Source of the DNA: an uncultured Clostridia bacterium
GTDB taxonomy: Bacteria; Bacillota; Clostridia; Monoglobales; Monoglobaceae
Assembly (NCBI GenBank): GCA_934454115.1
Contig: CAKSFQ010000018.1
Location: 1 to 53,105 of the forward strand
Reading direction: 5' to 3'
Length of the DNA stretch: 53,105 nucleotides
In this document: piece by piece, positions 16,144-25,545 of the stretch
Position numbering within the stretch: the stretch's first letter is position 1
Layout: the number at the start of each line of letters is the position of its first letter
Notes under the pieces: model-generated
Database searches by the model: none
What the model was told of the DNA's origin: nothing
Seen by the model: the letters and a program-made list of their open reading frames with translations, nothing else
Program-made: the position numbers and the translations under genes

Positions 16144-19100
16144 GTGAAGAGACAACGAATGCTGGCTGGAATATTGGGAATATTGATGTTGGTTTCATTG
16201 CTGCCGGGTCGGATTGCGGCGGCAGCGGCCTGGTGTGACGGCTGGAGTGTTTCCGGCGGCGCGGTCATCTCCGGCGAACGGATTGTTTTAAACAGCCCGG
16301 AGGGCAGCGAATCCATTGCACAGATGGACTGGAATCCCGGCGGTGCGCGGTTTGATGTAGAGTGGAAGATGACGGTCAATGCCTTTAGCGGATACGAAAA
16401 CGTGCAGATCTGTACCGGCGCTTACCGGGCAATTATGGCAATTTTCAGCGATAAAATCACCTATCATGCGCCCGATGTGGACGGCACGGGCTTTGTGACC
16501 GGGACGATTTCTTATCCGATCGGAAAGGACACTCATACATATCGGATCATCGGCGATGGAAACCAATGTAAGCTATTGATTGACGGAACCTATTTGCAGG
16601 ATTTTTTGATTGAAAACAATAGCCAAAGCGCAAAACTTAAGGTATGGAATATGGGAAGCAGTGCGGGGACGGCCAGCTTGATCGTAGAAAGCTTTGTTGC
16701 CCATGATGTGCGGCAGGGCGCGGTATCGTCATCGGCGGACGGCGGCTTTTACGACACCTTTGACGGCAGCGAAACCGACTGGAGAATGAGCGGCGGCTGG
16801 GAAATCTCCGGCGGATATCTTACCAATACCAATTACACCGCCAAGGCGGAATCCGTCAAAAAGGCTTTGCAGGTTTCGGATGAGTACACGATTACCTTTT
16901 ACGCAAGTGTGCCAAAGATCGGAGCAAATACGGGAATCCAGCTGTTTCTTCCCGGAAAATGTCTATATATTTCCGTTAAGGAAAAATTTCTTTTGCTCAG
17001 AACAAAAAACGGACATATCCCCAGTGAGAATTTTGAAAATCTGGGCGATACGTTTCACGAGTACAAAATTAAGAGCTATAATCATTCCAAAAACGCAATG
17101 ATTTATTTTGACGGTGCGGTGATTGCGGATGTGGAGCTTTTGGACAGCACAAGAACAGATTATCACATCTTTTTCTATAATCAGGCAATCGAGGCGGACA
17201 ACGCGGTCATGAAAATCGATGATTTCCGTTTTGAGCCGGAAGAAAACGCGGTCTATATGCAATCCCCCGTTCAGGGTGCGGTTTATCCGGAGGGTCAGCC
17301 GATTTCATTGATGGCAAATGTCACCAAGGACAGCGCCGCGATTCCCTCTATTGCATATCAAATGCACGGCAACACGGTTGCAACGGGCCGTGCGGCAGAC
17401 GGATATACGGCCTCAATCGAAAACCTTCCTCCCGGAAACTATGAAATTACGCCGACATACGGGGAGCAAAGCGGTGAAAGGGTCTCCTTTACGGTGAAGT
17501 CCTCGGTGACGGGAAGCTTTGATGCTGTGTGGAGCGGCAGCAGTATTCAGATAACGGCGGAACTCAGTGATCCTGGCTTCAGGATTTCAGGTATGGAATA
17601 TTATATGGACGGCATTTTGCAATCATCATCGGTAGCGCCGCCATATCATGCGACGATTTCCAATGTAACGGCGGAGACGCATACGCTGACCGTGGTTGCG
17701 CGCAATGCGGCCGGGATTTCGATATTCCGGGAAACCAAGGCGCTGCATCCGTCGCTGACCGACGACTCGGCATCCCAAAGCAGCTCTAATGAGATCAGCT
17801 ACACGGTGGGCGGCGCTTCGGGCAGTGCGGTTTATGAACTGAAAAACGGAAATCATCAGCTGTACCTTCGGCATACGCCGGACGAGGTGTTTTATCAAAC
17901 GATATCAGGCGAGAAAAGCTACCCCGCGGGCGTTGGTTCATTCACCATTCTTACCGAGGGGCCATCTGCCGATGTTTATTTCGGCGGTCAGCTTGCGTTT
18001 TCATTTCTTATGCCGCAGACAAGTGAGGTCGGACAATGGTATCTGGAGGATGGCTTGCAGTTTACGCAAAAAGAGATTTCGATCCCCGAAAACAGAAGGA
18101 ACTATTTTGTAAAAAGAAATGTGCGTGAGGCGAAAAGCAGCTATCCCGTATTTGATCTTCCTTATATTCATAACCTGGATTTTGTTGCAGATAAGACGGA
18201 CGGTGTGCGGCTGGTATTAAATGACGGATATTATCGTACCGATATCAGTTTAGAGGACGGAAAAATTTATGTCTGGATGACACAGTTTGACAAGTCCACA
18301 CCACAGCGCAAGGAAATTGCCGACGCGGTCGATGCAGACGGCGTGTATTACCGTGTGGAGACGGTGGCCGGCATGTCACGGCTTTACGGAAACGGAAAGT
18401 GGCTTGCCTCCTTCCGTAATGCGCACAGTACCGGGGACGAGATGCTGGCAGTCGATATTACTGCAGGCGACGGGCTGCGGTATCTGGCGGTGCATGACAA
18501 CAAGGATTTATATTTGTATCGGGACGATTTTAAGGGTGCGGCAGAAATCCCGTCTGCGGACTTTTACCAGACGGCAGGCGGTATGAACCTCAGCGTGGAT
18601 ACGGCGGACGGAAGTATGACCTTAGACGCCGAGGGGATGACCGATGCGATCGCGGAGCTGACGGCGTACGCCGGTGACGCGAGCCTTTCCTGCGATGTGA
18701 ACCTGTCGCGGTGCGGCGGCGGTTTTTGGTTTCTGCTCAATCACAGCGTGACAAACGTCTACACCAAGGTCGGATATAACGCAAAGACGAAGAATTTTGA
18801 GATCGTAGATCGAAACAATGATGACGTGCTCGAAACGGTCAAGGCAGTCGGAACGCTTTTGACGGATACGACCCTTCATTTAGAACTTGCGGTTGCACAG
18901 TCCGAAAGCGGAAAACGAGTTACGCTGTACCGGGACGGAGAGGCGGTCATCACGCAAAACCTAACGGCGGCGCAGCGCGGCAAGGTTGGCTTTATCCTAA
19001 GCGACAGTACCGCGAAAATTTACAGCTTATCTTACCGCGGCGATACCAAGCCGGTGACCGGCGTGACCGATACGGTGCACGCGGGAAAGACGGTTCCACC

Positions 19101-22100
19101 CACCCTGGACTTGTTAGAGCGCGGCAATGATCTGGTGATGGTTTCGGATTCCGGCCAATGGATGACCTCGAATAACGGCGGCAAGGACTGGGAGATCGGC
19201 AGCACGGTTGGCGGCTCGTCATACAACATGATTCGCCTGTCGGAGAAAAAGACAGGAAACTGGAGCGAACAGTCCAAAGCTCTCTCCGGTACGACCGGCC
19301 TTGTCGAAAACGGCGCGGTGCATCTGCGCTTTACGCCAAAGGCAAAGTCCACCATGGTTGAGATCTATAACGGCAGATACCGTTTTCGGCTGGAAAACGA
19401 GGCCGGCGGAACCAACCGTCTGTGTTTGTACCAGAAAGAACTGCGTAAGGTGTTTCCCTACCCGATGGTTTATGGCACAACCTACGATGTCATTGTTTTT
19501 CAGCGAAACGATCATTACGAATGCTGGGCAAAGACCGCGGACGAGATGCATTACAGCTTTTTAGGAAACACGGTCGGCATGCGTGACAGCACGGCGGCAG
19601 AGAGTGTTGTCATCAAGGCGAACACAACCGAGATCGGCACCTTTGCTGAAAGCGAGATTGATTTTATTAAGATATACCGCCCGATTCCGGGGGCAATATC
19701 GGGCAGCGACAGCGCCGAGGAGGATCTTTTAAGTGCGGTCGATACTGCGATGCCCGCGCTCATCATTGACAGCAATGCGGATTTTCACACTATGGTATCT
19801 GACTTTTCCGGCATGCAGGGAACAGAGACGATCGCAGACGGAAAGCTGCGGCTAAAGAGCGGAACGCACAATGGAATCGAGCGAACCAATGAGGTGATTT
19901 CGGTCAAGCGTACCAAAACCGGCACCGATGAAAACGGTGTGGGACTTTATAACTATCTGACCTATTATTCAACCAACAACGGTGCATCCTGGATCAAAAG
20001 AGACGGCTATCTCGCCCCGGAATCTGTGGCGGGCCGGATTACCATGAACAACCGTATTACCCAGGGAAAATCGGGTCGGGTATACTTTGCCTCCTGTGAC
20101 AACAATAATGAAGATTTTGGCTATACCACGGTTTGGTATACCGATGATAAGGGCATAACCTGGCACAAGAGTGAGACTGATCTTGACGCAAAGGCGACCG
20201 GGTATTGTATTCAGGAGGTTGTCTGCCTGGAGACGGAGGAAGGAGTTGTCCGCGCGTATTTTCGTAACAATATGGGATTGGTGCATTACTTCAACTCCTA
20301 TGACTACGGTGTAACATGGGATCTTGACCACATCTACCAGACACCGTTCCTCAGCGCCTTAAATTGTTTTAATATTGAACTGGATCCCTATGATATGAAA
20401 ACGTTGTATGCGGCGTGGGGCTACGATAACGCAAACCTTCACGGTACGGATCAGTATCCAAGAACCAGGTGGGCGTTTGCCAGAAGCCGGGACGGCGGCG
20501 AAACCTGGGAGTTTTTGGGATCGGTACACGAAAATAACGGGGTACAGTTTTCGATGATGAATCTTAGCATCAATGTGGCAAAGAATTATATTGTGATGAA
20601 TGCGTACTCCGATGATAAGATGAATAACGATCCGCAGTCCTGGAGTCGTACAATTGCGGTGAAGAAGGATCAGCTGAAACCGACCATGGATTTTGAGCAG
20701 CTGCATATGTACGATGCGACGCAGATTCAAAAGACGCGGCTTGTCAGCGAGGCCCTGCAAAAGAGCGCGCTGCTGATTCACGAAAAGAGCCATAGCGCAG
20801 AACTCGGCGGCGAGCGGATCGAGAATGCAGCATATGACGGCGCTATTCGATTGGAGATTGCCGCGGCCTTTGTCGGTGCAACAGTAGAAAGAACAGACGG
20901 CAATGTAAAATTGACGGTAGGAGACGCAAACGTTTCTTTTGCGGCATCGGAGATCTCCATCCGTGGCGGAAAGAGCTATATACCGCTTCAAAGTTTTTTA
21001 GATCGGTTCCATCTATGCGTTACCGAGGAGAACGGTACCTTGATCCTCAGCAGCTATGACGGCTGGTCGGCCGGACAGAGACAAACGCTGCGCACAGCGG
21101 TCGATTTGTTTGGCAAAAGTCCGACCGAGCGCGATGCGGAGGAGATCATTTCCGAGACGGAAGAAGGGCTTTTGGCGGGGATGAACCGAGAAACGCCTGT
21201 GCTCAGCCTGGATACCGATACAGAGCTTGTGCCAATGCTGCCGCAGGGCGACACGACAGGAGCTACAGAACCGAACCAGCCCTATCTTCATGGAGACGGG
21301 TCATCGGCAAGGGTAGAGGAGGGTTTGCTAAAGCTATCTGCGGCGGCCGAAAACGGTGTGGTCAATTGTGTGTCGGCACACGATCCCGATTTTTGTCTTG
21401 GTGACATCGCACACCTGCGATTTACCTATCTCGGCGGTAACTGCATTTTTGAAATCCGCAGCGGCGGCAACCGGATGCGGCTGAATACCGGTGAGACAGG
21501 AAGTGATGTTTTTGTTACCGGCAGCGGCGGTTATGCGAACTTTTCGGGAACGGCCTCTGTGGTCGGTACCACGTATGACTACATCATCTTAAACACAGAA
21601 AGCGGATTTTCCTACTGGCGCAGTACCGATCGGGTTCATTACACCTATCTTGGCGCCACGGCCGGAAAGGAAGTAAGCGATGGCGCTTATGTGCGGTTCC
21701 ATGCTGCGGCCGGTGCAAAGATGGATGTGGATTTTCTTAAAATTTACCGGCCGCTTGGGGGCGCTGTATATGATATGTTAGAATCCGGCGCCGTGGTCCG
21801 GGAGTTTATGCAGTTTGATGAGAGCTTTAACGGCAGAAGGTTTATGGGCGTTGTCATTGACGGCAGTGTTACGGCAGATTTTGCCGCAAGCGATGCGCAC
21901 GGGCTTGTGCTCACCACAGACCATGCCGAGGACGGTTATCCCGGCCGGTGGAGCAAGCGGACGGAAGGTTTTTCGCCGCTGGCAAATACCGGGGACGCTG
22001 TGGAGCTGTCTGCGATGGTGCCGGAGAACGGGCAGCTGACGGCAGAACTTGACGACGGAAACGGACATGTGGCAAGGTTTTATGTCTACGGCAGCGGAAC

Positions 22101-23301
22101 TTATGAGATGGATGGCGCCGATGAGACGGTTGCGGCAAGTGACGCCGCGGCCATAGGGGCATGGAACACCTATTTAATCCGTAACGAGGGCACGTGCTAC
22201 GGACTGTATGTCAAAAATGAGGGACAGGACAGCTTTTACGGCCCGGTTTTAAAAAGCCGCGGAAAGCGTGCTTCGGATTCCTCCGCCGGAGGGGTCTCCC
22301 TGATTGGCGGCAACGGAACTTATCGTGACGGCGCACAGGCCTATGTCAAGGATTATAAGATTTACAGTGTCGGCGGTGTCAGCGAAGAAGATAGCAAGAC
22401 AGAAAATGCGATACCGCTGTATAAGCAGGAGTTTACGGATGCCGCTGCACTCATCGGCGACAAGATTTTGAAGGCGAACCGTGCCGCGGTGCTCTATGGC
22501 AATTTGCAGTTGACGACTGCCAAAGTGGATCAGGATATGGGACAGTACCGCGTCAGCAATCTTGCAATTCCGGCCGGAGGCTATGCAGAGCTACGGTTTT
22601 TGACAGACGCGCCGCTTAAGCTAAAGCTTTTTGCGCCGGACACCGAGTTTCAGATCGGGTTTGCCAATCTGCCAAACAGTGCAAACTGTACCGATCAAAA
22701 CGCCGACGGCGGCTGGCAATATTTTGACGGTTATACCTTTGAACCCAACCAATACCAAAACTGCCGCATCGTGCGGAGCGCAGACGGCGCGACCTACGAT
22801 GTTTACATGAAAAAGGACGGCGGCCAAAAGTGGCTGAAAACAATCACCGGCGCAGTGCCGCGCGGAAACGGCGGCAAAGAGCCAACCTCACTGCTGTTGC
22901 TGCGATACGGTGTGGGGGCTGCGGCAAGCAAAATCGATACGCTTTGGATTTACGGACCGGACAAAAGTTTGACGCTGACAGACGGACGGGATGTGTCGGT
23001 AACGCCGCAGCAAGGCGTACCGCTGTGCTACCCCGGTGAACTGCGGGCGGTGATCGGCCGCAATGCAGAGGGCGTTTTAGTCTTTGCCGGCTATGACATG
23101 AGCGGCGCTTTGGTTAAGGTGCAGACCGCGACAATCATAGATCCGGCGCTTTGGATGGGCAGTGAAAATCAAACCTACCTGTTTGACGGCTTGGCCGACG
23201 GTATTGAGAAAATCAAGGTGTTCTTATGGAACGGTTTTGGCGCTATGGCGCCGTGTGAAGATCATGCGGTGCAAAGCCTGACCGTCCGTGCGGCAAAGTA
23301 G
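16144..23301 (+). CDS. Giant exported multimodular protein with interrupted sialidase-like propeller
   Basis: The product has 2385 residues. GTG 16144 follows AAGGGG and gives a signal peptide (KRQR, hydrophobic core, cut near residue 28). Domains in order: two LamG-like beta-sandwiches (about 29-195, 198-370), two Ig-like domains (370-540), an unrecognised beta-rich domain (545-800) and another sandwich (805-965). The Asp-box propeller spans about 1000-1540 (TDDKGITW, SYDYGVTW, SRDGGETW; the first two boxes, SNNGGKDW and STNNGASW, lack the Asp). A copper-amine-oxidase-N-like stalk lies at 1550-1640, then three sandwich modules and a KVFLW-type C-terminal domain. A module of about 215 residues (1035-1250) is inserted into the propeller compared with the paralogue at 35073. 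No SLH repeat, LPXTG or catalytic-site signature is clear. Likely role: surface glycan binding, perhaps hydrolysis. Confidence 0.85.
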   Translation: MKRQRMLAGILGILMLVSLLPGRIAAAAAWCDGWSVSGGAVISGERIVLNSPEGSESIAQMDWNPGGARFDVEWKMTVNAFSGYENVQICTGAYRAIMAIFSDKITYHAPDVDGTGFVTGTISYPIGKDTHTYRIIGDGNQCKLLIDGTYLQDFLIENNSQSAKLKVWNMGSSAGTASLIVESFVAHDVRQGAVSSSADGGFYDTFDGSETDWRMSGGWEISGGYLTNTNYTAKAESVKKALQVSDEYTITFYASVPKIGANTGIQLFLPGKCLYISVKEKFLLLRTKNGHIPSENFENLGDTFHEYKIKSYNHSKNAMIYFDGAVIADVELLDSTRTDYHIFFYNQAIEADNAVMKIDDFRFEPEENAVYMQSPVQGAVYPEGQPISLMANVTKDSAAIPSIAYQMHGNTVATGRAADGYTASIENLPPGNYEITPTYGEQSGERVSFTVKSSVTGSFDAVWSGSSIQITAELSDPGFRISGMEYYMDGILQSSSVAPPYHATISNVTAETHTLTVVARNAAGISIFRETKALHPSLTDDSASQSSSNEISYTVGGASGSAVYELKNGNHQLYLRHTPDEVFYQTISGEKSYPAGVGSFTILTEGPSADVYFGGQLAFSFLMPQTSEVGQWYLEDGLQFTQKEISIPENRRNYFVKRNVREAKSSYPVFDLPYIHNLDFVADKTDGVRLVLNDGYYRTDISLEDGKIYVWMTQFDKSTPQRKEIADAVDADGVYYRVETVAGMSRLYGNGKWLASFRNAHSTGDEMLAVDITAGDGLRYLAVHDNKDLYLYRDDFKGAAEIPSADFYQTAGGMNLSVDTADGSMTLDAEGMTDAIAELTAYAGDASLSCDVNLSRCGGGFWFLLNHSVTNVYTKVGYNAKTKNFEIVDRNNDDVLETVKAVGTLLTDTTLHLELAVAQSESGKRVTLYRDGEAVITQNLTAAQRGKVGFILSDSTAKIYSLSYRGDTKPVTGVTDTVHAGKTVPPTLDLLERGNDLVMVSDSGQWMTSNNGGKDWEIGSTVGGSSYNMIRLSEKKTGNWSEQSKALSGTTGLVENGAVHLRFTPKAKSTMVEIYNGRYRFRLENEAGGTNRLCLYQKELRKVFPYPMVYGTTYDVIVFQRNDHYECWAKTADEMHYSFLGNTVGMRDSTAAESVVIKANTTEIGTFAESEIDFIKIYRPIPGAISGSDSAEEDLLSAVDTAMPALIIDSNADFHTMVSDFSGMQGTETIADGKLRLKSGTHNGIERTNEVISVKRTKTGTDENGVGLYNYLTYYSTNNGASWIKRDGYLAPESVAGRITMNNRITQGKSGRVYFASCDNNNEDFGYTTVWYTDDKGITWHKSETDLDAKATGYCIQEVVCLETEEGVVRAYFRNNMGLVHYFNSYDYGVTWDLDHIYQTPFLSALNCFNIELDPYDMKTLYAAWGYDNANLHGTDQYPRTRWAFARSRDGGETWEFLGSVHENNGVQFSMMNLSINVAKNYIVMNAYSDDKMNNDPQSWSRTIAVKKDQLKPTMDFEQLHMYDATQIQKTRLVSEALQKSALLIHEKSHSAELGGERIENAAYDGAIRLEIAAAFVGATVERTDGNVKLTVGDANVSFAASEISIRGGKSYIPLQSFLDRFHLCVTEENGTLILSSYDGWSAGQRQTLRTAVDLFGKSPTERDAEEIISETEEGLLAGMNRETPVLSLDTDTELVPMLPQGDTTGATEPNQPYLHGDGSSARVEEGLLKLSAAAENGVVNCVSAHDPDFCLGDIAHLRFTYLGGNCIFEIRSGGNRMRLNTGETGSDVFVTGSGGYANFSGTASVVGTTYDYIILNTESGFSYWRSTDRVHYTYLGATAGKEVSDGAYVRFHAAAGAKMDVDFLKIYRPLGGAVYDMLESGAVVREFMQFDESFNGRRFMGVVIDGSVTADFAASDAHGLVLTTDHAEDGYPGRWSKRTEGFSPLANTGDAVELSAMVPENGQLTAELDDGNGHVARFYVYGSGTYEMDGADETVAASDAAAIGAWNTYLIRNEGTCYGLYVKNEGQDSFYGPVLKSRGKRASDSSAGGVSLIGGNGTYRDGAQAYVKDYKIYSVGGVSEEDSKTENAIPLYKQEFTDAAALIGDKILKANRAAVLYGNLQLTTAKVDQDMGQYRVSNLAIPAGGYAELRFLTDAPLKLKLFAPDTEFQIGFANLPNSANCTDQNADGGWQYFDGYTFEPNQYQNCRIVRSADGATYDVYMKKDGGQKWLKTITGAVPRGNGGKEPTSLLLLRYGVGAAASKIDTLWIYGPDKSLTLTDGRDVSVTPQQGVPLCYPGELRAVIGRNAEGVLVFAGYDMSGALVKVQTATIIDPALWMGSENQTYLFDGLADGIEKIKVFLWNGFGAMAPCEDHAVQSLTVRAAK

Positions 23302-23415
23302 AAGGGAAGAACACAAACATCATGACGGGCAGAATACGAAAAAAATGGAGCTGCCGCCTCCTTAAAACAGATCAGTACCCGTGTTTGGGTGGTGTCAGTG
23401 GCGATAGTAAAAATT
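23161..23415 (+). repeat. 255-bp direct repeat, left copy
   Basis: It covers the last 45 codons of the giant gene plus 114 bp downstream. It matches 25274-25528 at 246 of 255 positions without any gap, and all nine differences are transitions. The two copies flank the PIG-L/HpcH gene pair. Confidence 0.93.
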
Positions 23416-23431
23416 CTCAGGAGGAAAAATT

Positions 23432-24307
23432 ATGAAAATTTTAGTAGTTGCAGGACATCCTGCAGATATGTTTGATCATTGCGGCGGCACTCTGCTAAAG
23501 CATTTGAAAAACGGCGATGAAGTTACTTGTGTTTCTATGACCCAGGGGCTTCGCGTTCACGATGAGGTTATTTCCGACGTTTTCCGGGAACGCATTGACC
23601 AGTTTACAACGAAGGAAATTGAAAAAATCATCCAGGAGCGTCAAAAGGTAAAGCACCGGGAGGTCATGGAGGCCTGCAAATTATTTGGTATTACCGATAT
23701 CCGTTTTTTAAGCTACGACGATGAGATCCTCACCGTAACACCGGATATGATTTCTAAATTAGCAAAAATGATTCGGGAAGTACGCCCGGACATCATTATC
23801 ACCCACTGGCCCTATCAGAATGGCGGCATCAGCGATCATCACGCCGTTACCGGCCAAATTACCCATTTTGCTATTGAGGCGGCATCGGGTGTTAACTTTG
23901 AAGACAAATACCCGGCCTCCAGAACGGCACAGCTTTTTTATATGCTCTGCCCCACTGATTTATGTGCTTATGATGCCATTGCCCAAGGAAGAACGGCTCG
24001 TATCACCCATCTTGTTGATGTTACCGATGTGATTGATTTAAAGGTGAAGGCCATCGCCACCATGCGAAGCCAGAAATATGATACACCGGGATACGCCAAA
24101 AAAACCGCCGAACAATGGAATGGCAACTTTGGTATCCGTGTACGGCTTCCTTATGCAGAAGGCTTTATGGCCGCCAAAGCAGAAGTTTATGACCTTCTTC
24201 CTGTATCCGACCATTTGAAATGGCTGGCCAGAGCCGATGAGCACGAACTGCTCCGGCGGACCAGTAAACTTCAGGCTATGGATGTAGATGTTCAGGAAAG
24301 AGAATAA
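23432..24307 (+). CDS. PIG-L (LmbE-like) family deacetylase
   Basis: The product has 291 residues from an ATG eight bases after AGGAGG. The N-terminal motif GHPADMFDHCGGT is the zinc-binding loop of the GlcNAc-PI de-N-acetylase/LmbE fold (usual form A-H-P-D-D). The second metal motif SDHHAVTG lies near residue 134, after ITHWPYQNGG. Such enzymes remove acetyl groups from N-acetylglucosamine-like sugars or related amides. There is no signal peptide, so it is cytosolic. It forms a pair with the HpcH-type aldolase, and the pair lies between 255-bp direct repeats inside the surface-protein block. Codon use looks slightly more AT-rich than the neighbours. The first Asp of the usual H-P-D-D motif is Ala here, but the second (Asp11) is kept. 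Confidence 0.88.
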   Translation: MKILVVAGHPADMFDHCGGTLLKHLKNGDEVTCVSMTQGLRVHDEVISDVFRERIDQFTTKEIEKIIQERQKVKHREVMEACKLFGITDIRFLSYDDEILTVTPDMISKLAKMIREVRPDIIITHWPYQNGGISDHHAVTGQITHFAIEAASGVNFEDKYPASRTAQLFYMLCPTDLCAYDAIAQGRTARITHLVDVTDVIDLKVKAIATMRSQKYDTPGYAKKTAEQWNGNFGIRVRLPYAEGFMAAKAEVYDLLPVSDHLKWLARADEHELLRRTSKLQAMDVDVQERE

Positions 24308-24332
24308 TTTTTAAATATTTCCTTGAAAATAC

Positions 24333-24361
24333 TTGCCGTTTTGGCAAAGGCATGCTATAAA
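24333..24361 (+). promoter_or_regulatory. Possible internal promoter of the aldolase gene
   Basis: TTGCCG at 24333-24338 and TATAAA at 24356-24361 are separated by 17 bp. They lie in the gap between the deacetylase and aldolase genes, 33 bp before the start codon. Confidence 0.45.
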
Positions 24362-24394
24362 AAATCACTAATTTTAGATCGGAGCGAATCACCA

Positions 24395-25174
24395 ATGGAA
24401 ATGCGTAAAAGCAAGGCGTTAGAACTTCTCCGGGCCGGTAAAACGGTCTTCTCCGTTAAGTTAAACAGCGCCGACCCCCGTATTGTTGAAATGGCGGCTC
24501 TTTTCGACATCCCCTGTATCTGGGTGGATATGGAACATACTGCCAATGACTATGCCATAACCGAAGCACAGATTATGGCCGGTAAAATTAATAACACCGA
24601 TATTCTCTGTCGGTTACCCCGTGGTTCCTATAGCGATTACATTCGTCCTCTGGAACTGGATGCCGCCGGCATCATGGTGCCTCACGTTATGTCCGCTGAG
24701 GATGCAAAACAGGTTGTCAACATGACCCGCTTCTATCCTATCGGTCGCAGATCGGTAGACGGCGGTAATGCTGATGCAGTATACGGCAGACTTCCGCAGG
24801 CAGAGTATAACCGTCAGGCTAATGACCAGCGGTTTATTGTTCTGCAGATTGAAGATCCGGAAGCTATGGACCAAATCGAAGAAATTGCAAAGGTTCCCGG
24901 TTACGACATTCTTTTCTTTGGCCCCGGCGACTATTCTCACGCTATCGGTCACTCCGGAGAGTTTGACCATCCCGATGTACTGGCTGGCTACCAAAAAGTT
25001 GCAGACGCAGCGAAAAAGTATGGCAAATTTGCCGGCACCGTTACCGTTGGCCCCAGAGAAAATGCCAAGAAACTACAAGCCATGGGCTATCGGTACCTAA
25101 ATTTAGGTTCCGATGTTGGAGCGCTAAATCAGTACTTTGATGACATTGCAAACTTCATCAGCGAAAACGAATAA
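24395..25174 (+). CDS. HpcH/HpaI-family class II aldolase
   Basis: The product has 259 residues from the ATG at 24395, with GGAG ten bases upstream; longer in-frame starts would include the promoter-like sequence. The TIM-barrel motifs of the family are present: the early 'WVDMEHT' with its acidic residues, 'IMVPHVMSAEDAK', the metal-binding 'LQIEDPEA' and 'FFGPGDYSHAIG' near residue 195. Known members cleave 4-hydroxy-2-keto acids to pyruvate plus an aldehyde, for example 2-keto-3-deoxy sugar acids or 2,4-dihydroxyheptanedioate. Paired with a PIG-L deacetylase, it suggests breakdown of an N-acetylated or acidic sugar. It ends 27 bp before the relic of the giant gene. Confidence 0.88.
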   Translation: MEMRKSKALELLRAGKTVFSVKLNSADPRIVEMAALFDIPCIWVDMEHTANDYAITEAQIMAGKINNTDILCRLPRGSYSDYIRPLELDAAGIMVPHVMSAEDAKQVVNMTRFYPIGRRSVDGGNADAVYGRLPQAEYNRQANDQRFIVLQIEDPEAMDQIEEIAKVPGYDILFFGPGDYSHAIGHSGEFDHPDVLAGYQKVADAAKKYGKFAGTVTVGPRENAKKLQAMGYRYLNLGSDVGALNQYFDDIANFISENE

Positions 25175-25201
25175 TTTAAAAACCCAAAAATATTCACAGT
25201 C

Positions 25202-25414
25202 CTGAAACCGACCATGGATTTTGAGCAGCTGCATATGTACGATGCGGCACAGATTCAAAAGGCGCGGCTTATCAGTGAAAATCAAACCTACCTGTTTGAC
25301 GGCTCGGCCGACGGTATTGAGAAAATCAAGGTGTTCTTATGGAACGGTTTTGGCGCTATGGCGCCGTGTGAAGATCATGCGGTGCAAAGCCTGACCGTCC
25401 GTGCGGCAAAGTAA
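25202..25414 (+). pseudogene. Deleted relic of the giant sialidase-like gene
   Basis: The first 75 bp match 20674-20750 of the gene at 16144 (the MDFEQLHMYDA segment after the propeller). At a shared cag[c/t]ga the sequence jumps to the match of 23161 onward, the last 45 codons. The relic thus lacks about 2.4 kb between the two parts and everything upstream of the propeller's end. An open frame of 66 codons remains, ending with the same VRAAK tail, but it has no ribosome site or signal peptide. It is best read as the remains of a second copy of the gene after internal deletion. It might still be transcribed by read-through. Confidence 0.85.
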
Positions 25415-25528
25415 AAGGAAAGAACACGAACACCATGACGGGCAGAATACGAAAAAAATGGAGCTGCCACCTCCTTAAAACAGATCAGCGCCCGTGTTTG
25501 GGTGATGTCAGTGGCGATAGTAAAAATT
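25274..25528 (+). repeat. 255-bp direct repeat, right copy
   Basis: The partner of 23161-23415, offset by exactly 2113 bp and gap-free. Only one mismatch falls in the coding 45 codons (Leu to Ser); the other eight lie downstream of the stop. Recombination between the copies would remove the PIG-L/HpcH pair and the relic's 5' part. Confidence 0.93.
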
Positions 25529-25545
25529 ATAATAAGGAGTGAAGT

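Noticed and set aside
25505..25533. Promoter ATGTCA-17-TATAAT before the 965-residue gene
   Set aside because: The -10 box abuts the ribosome site and would leave almost no leader, the -35 is weak, and the box is an accident of the repeat junction.
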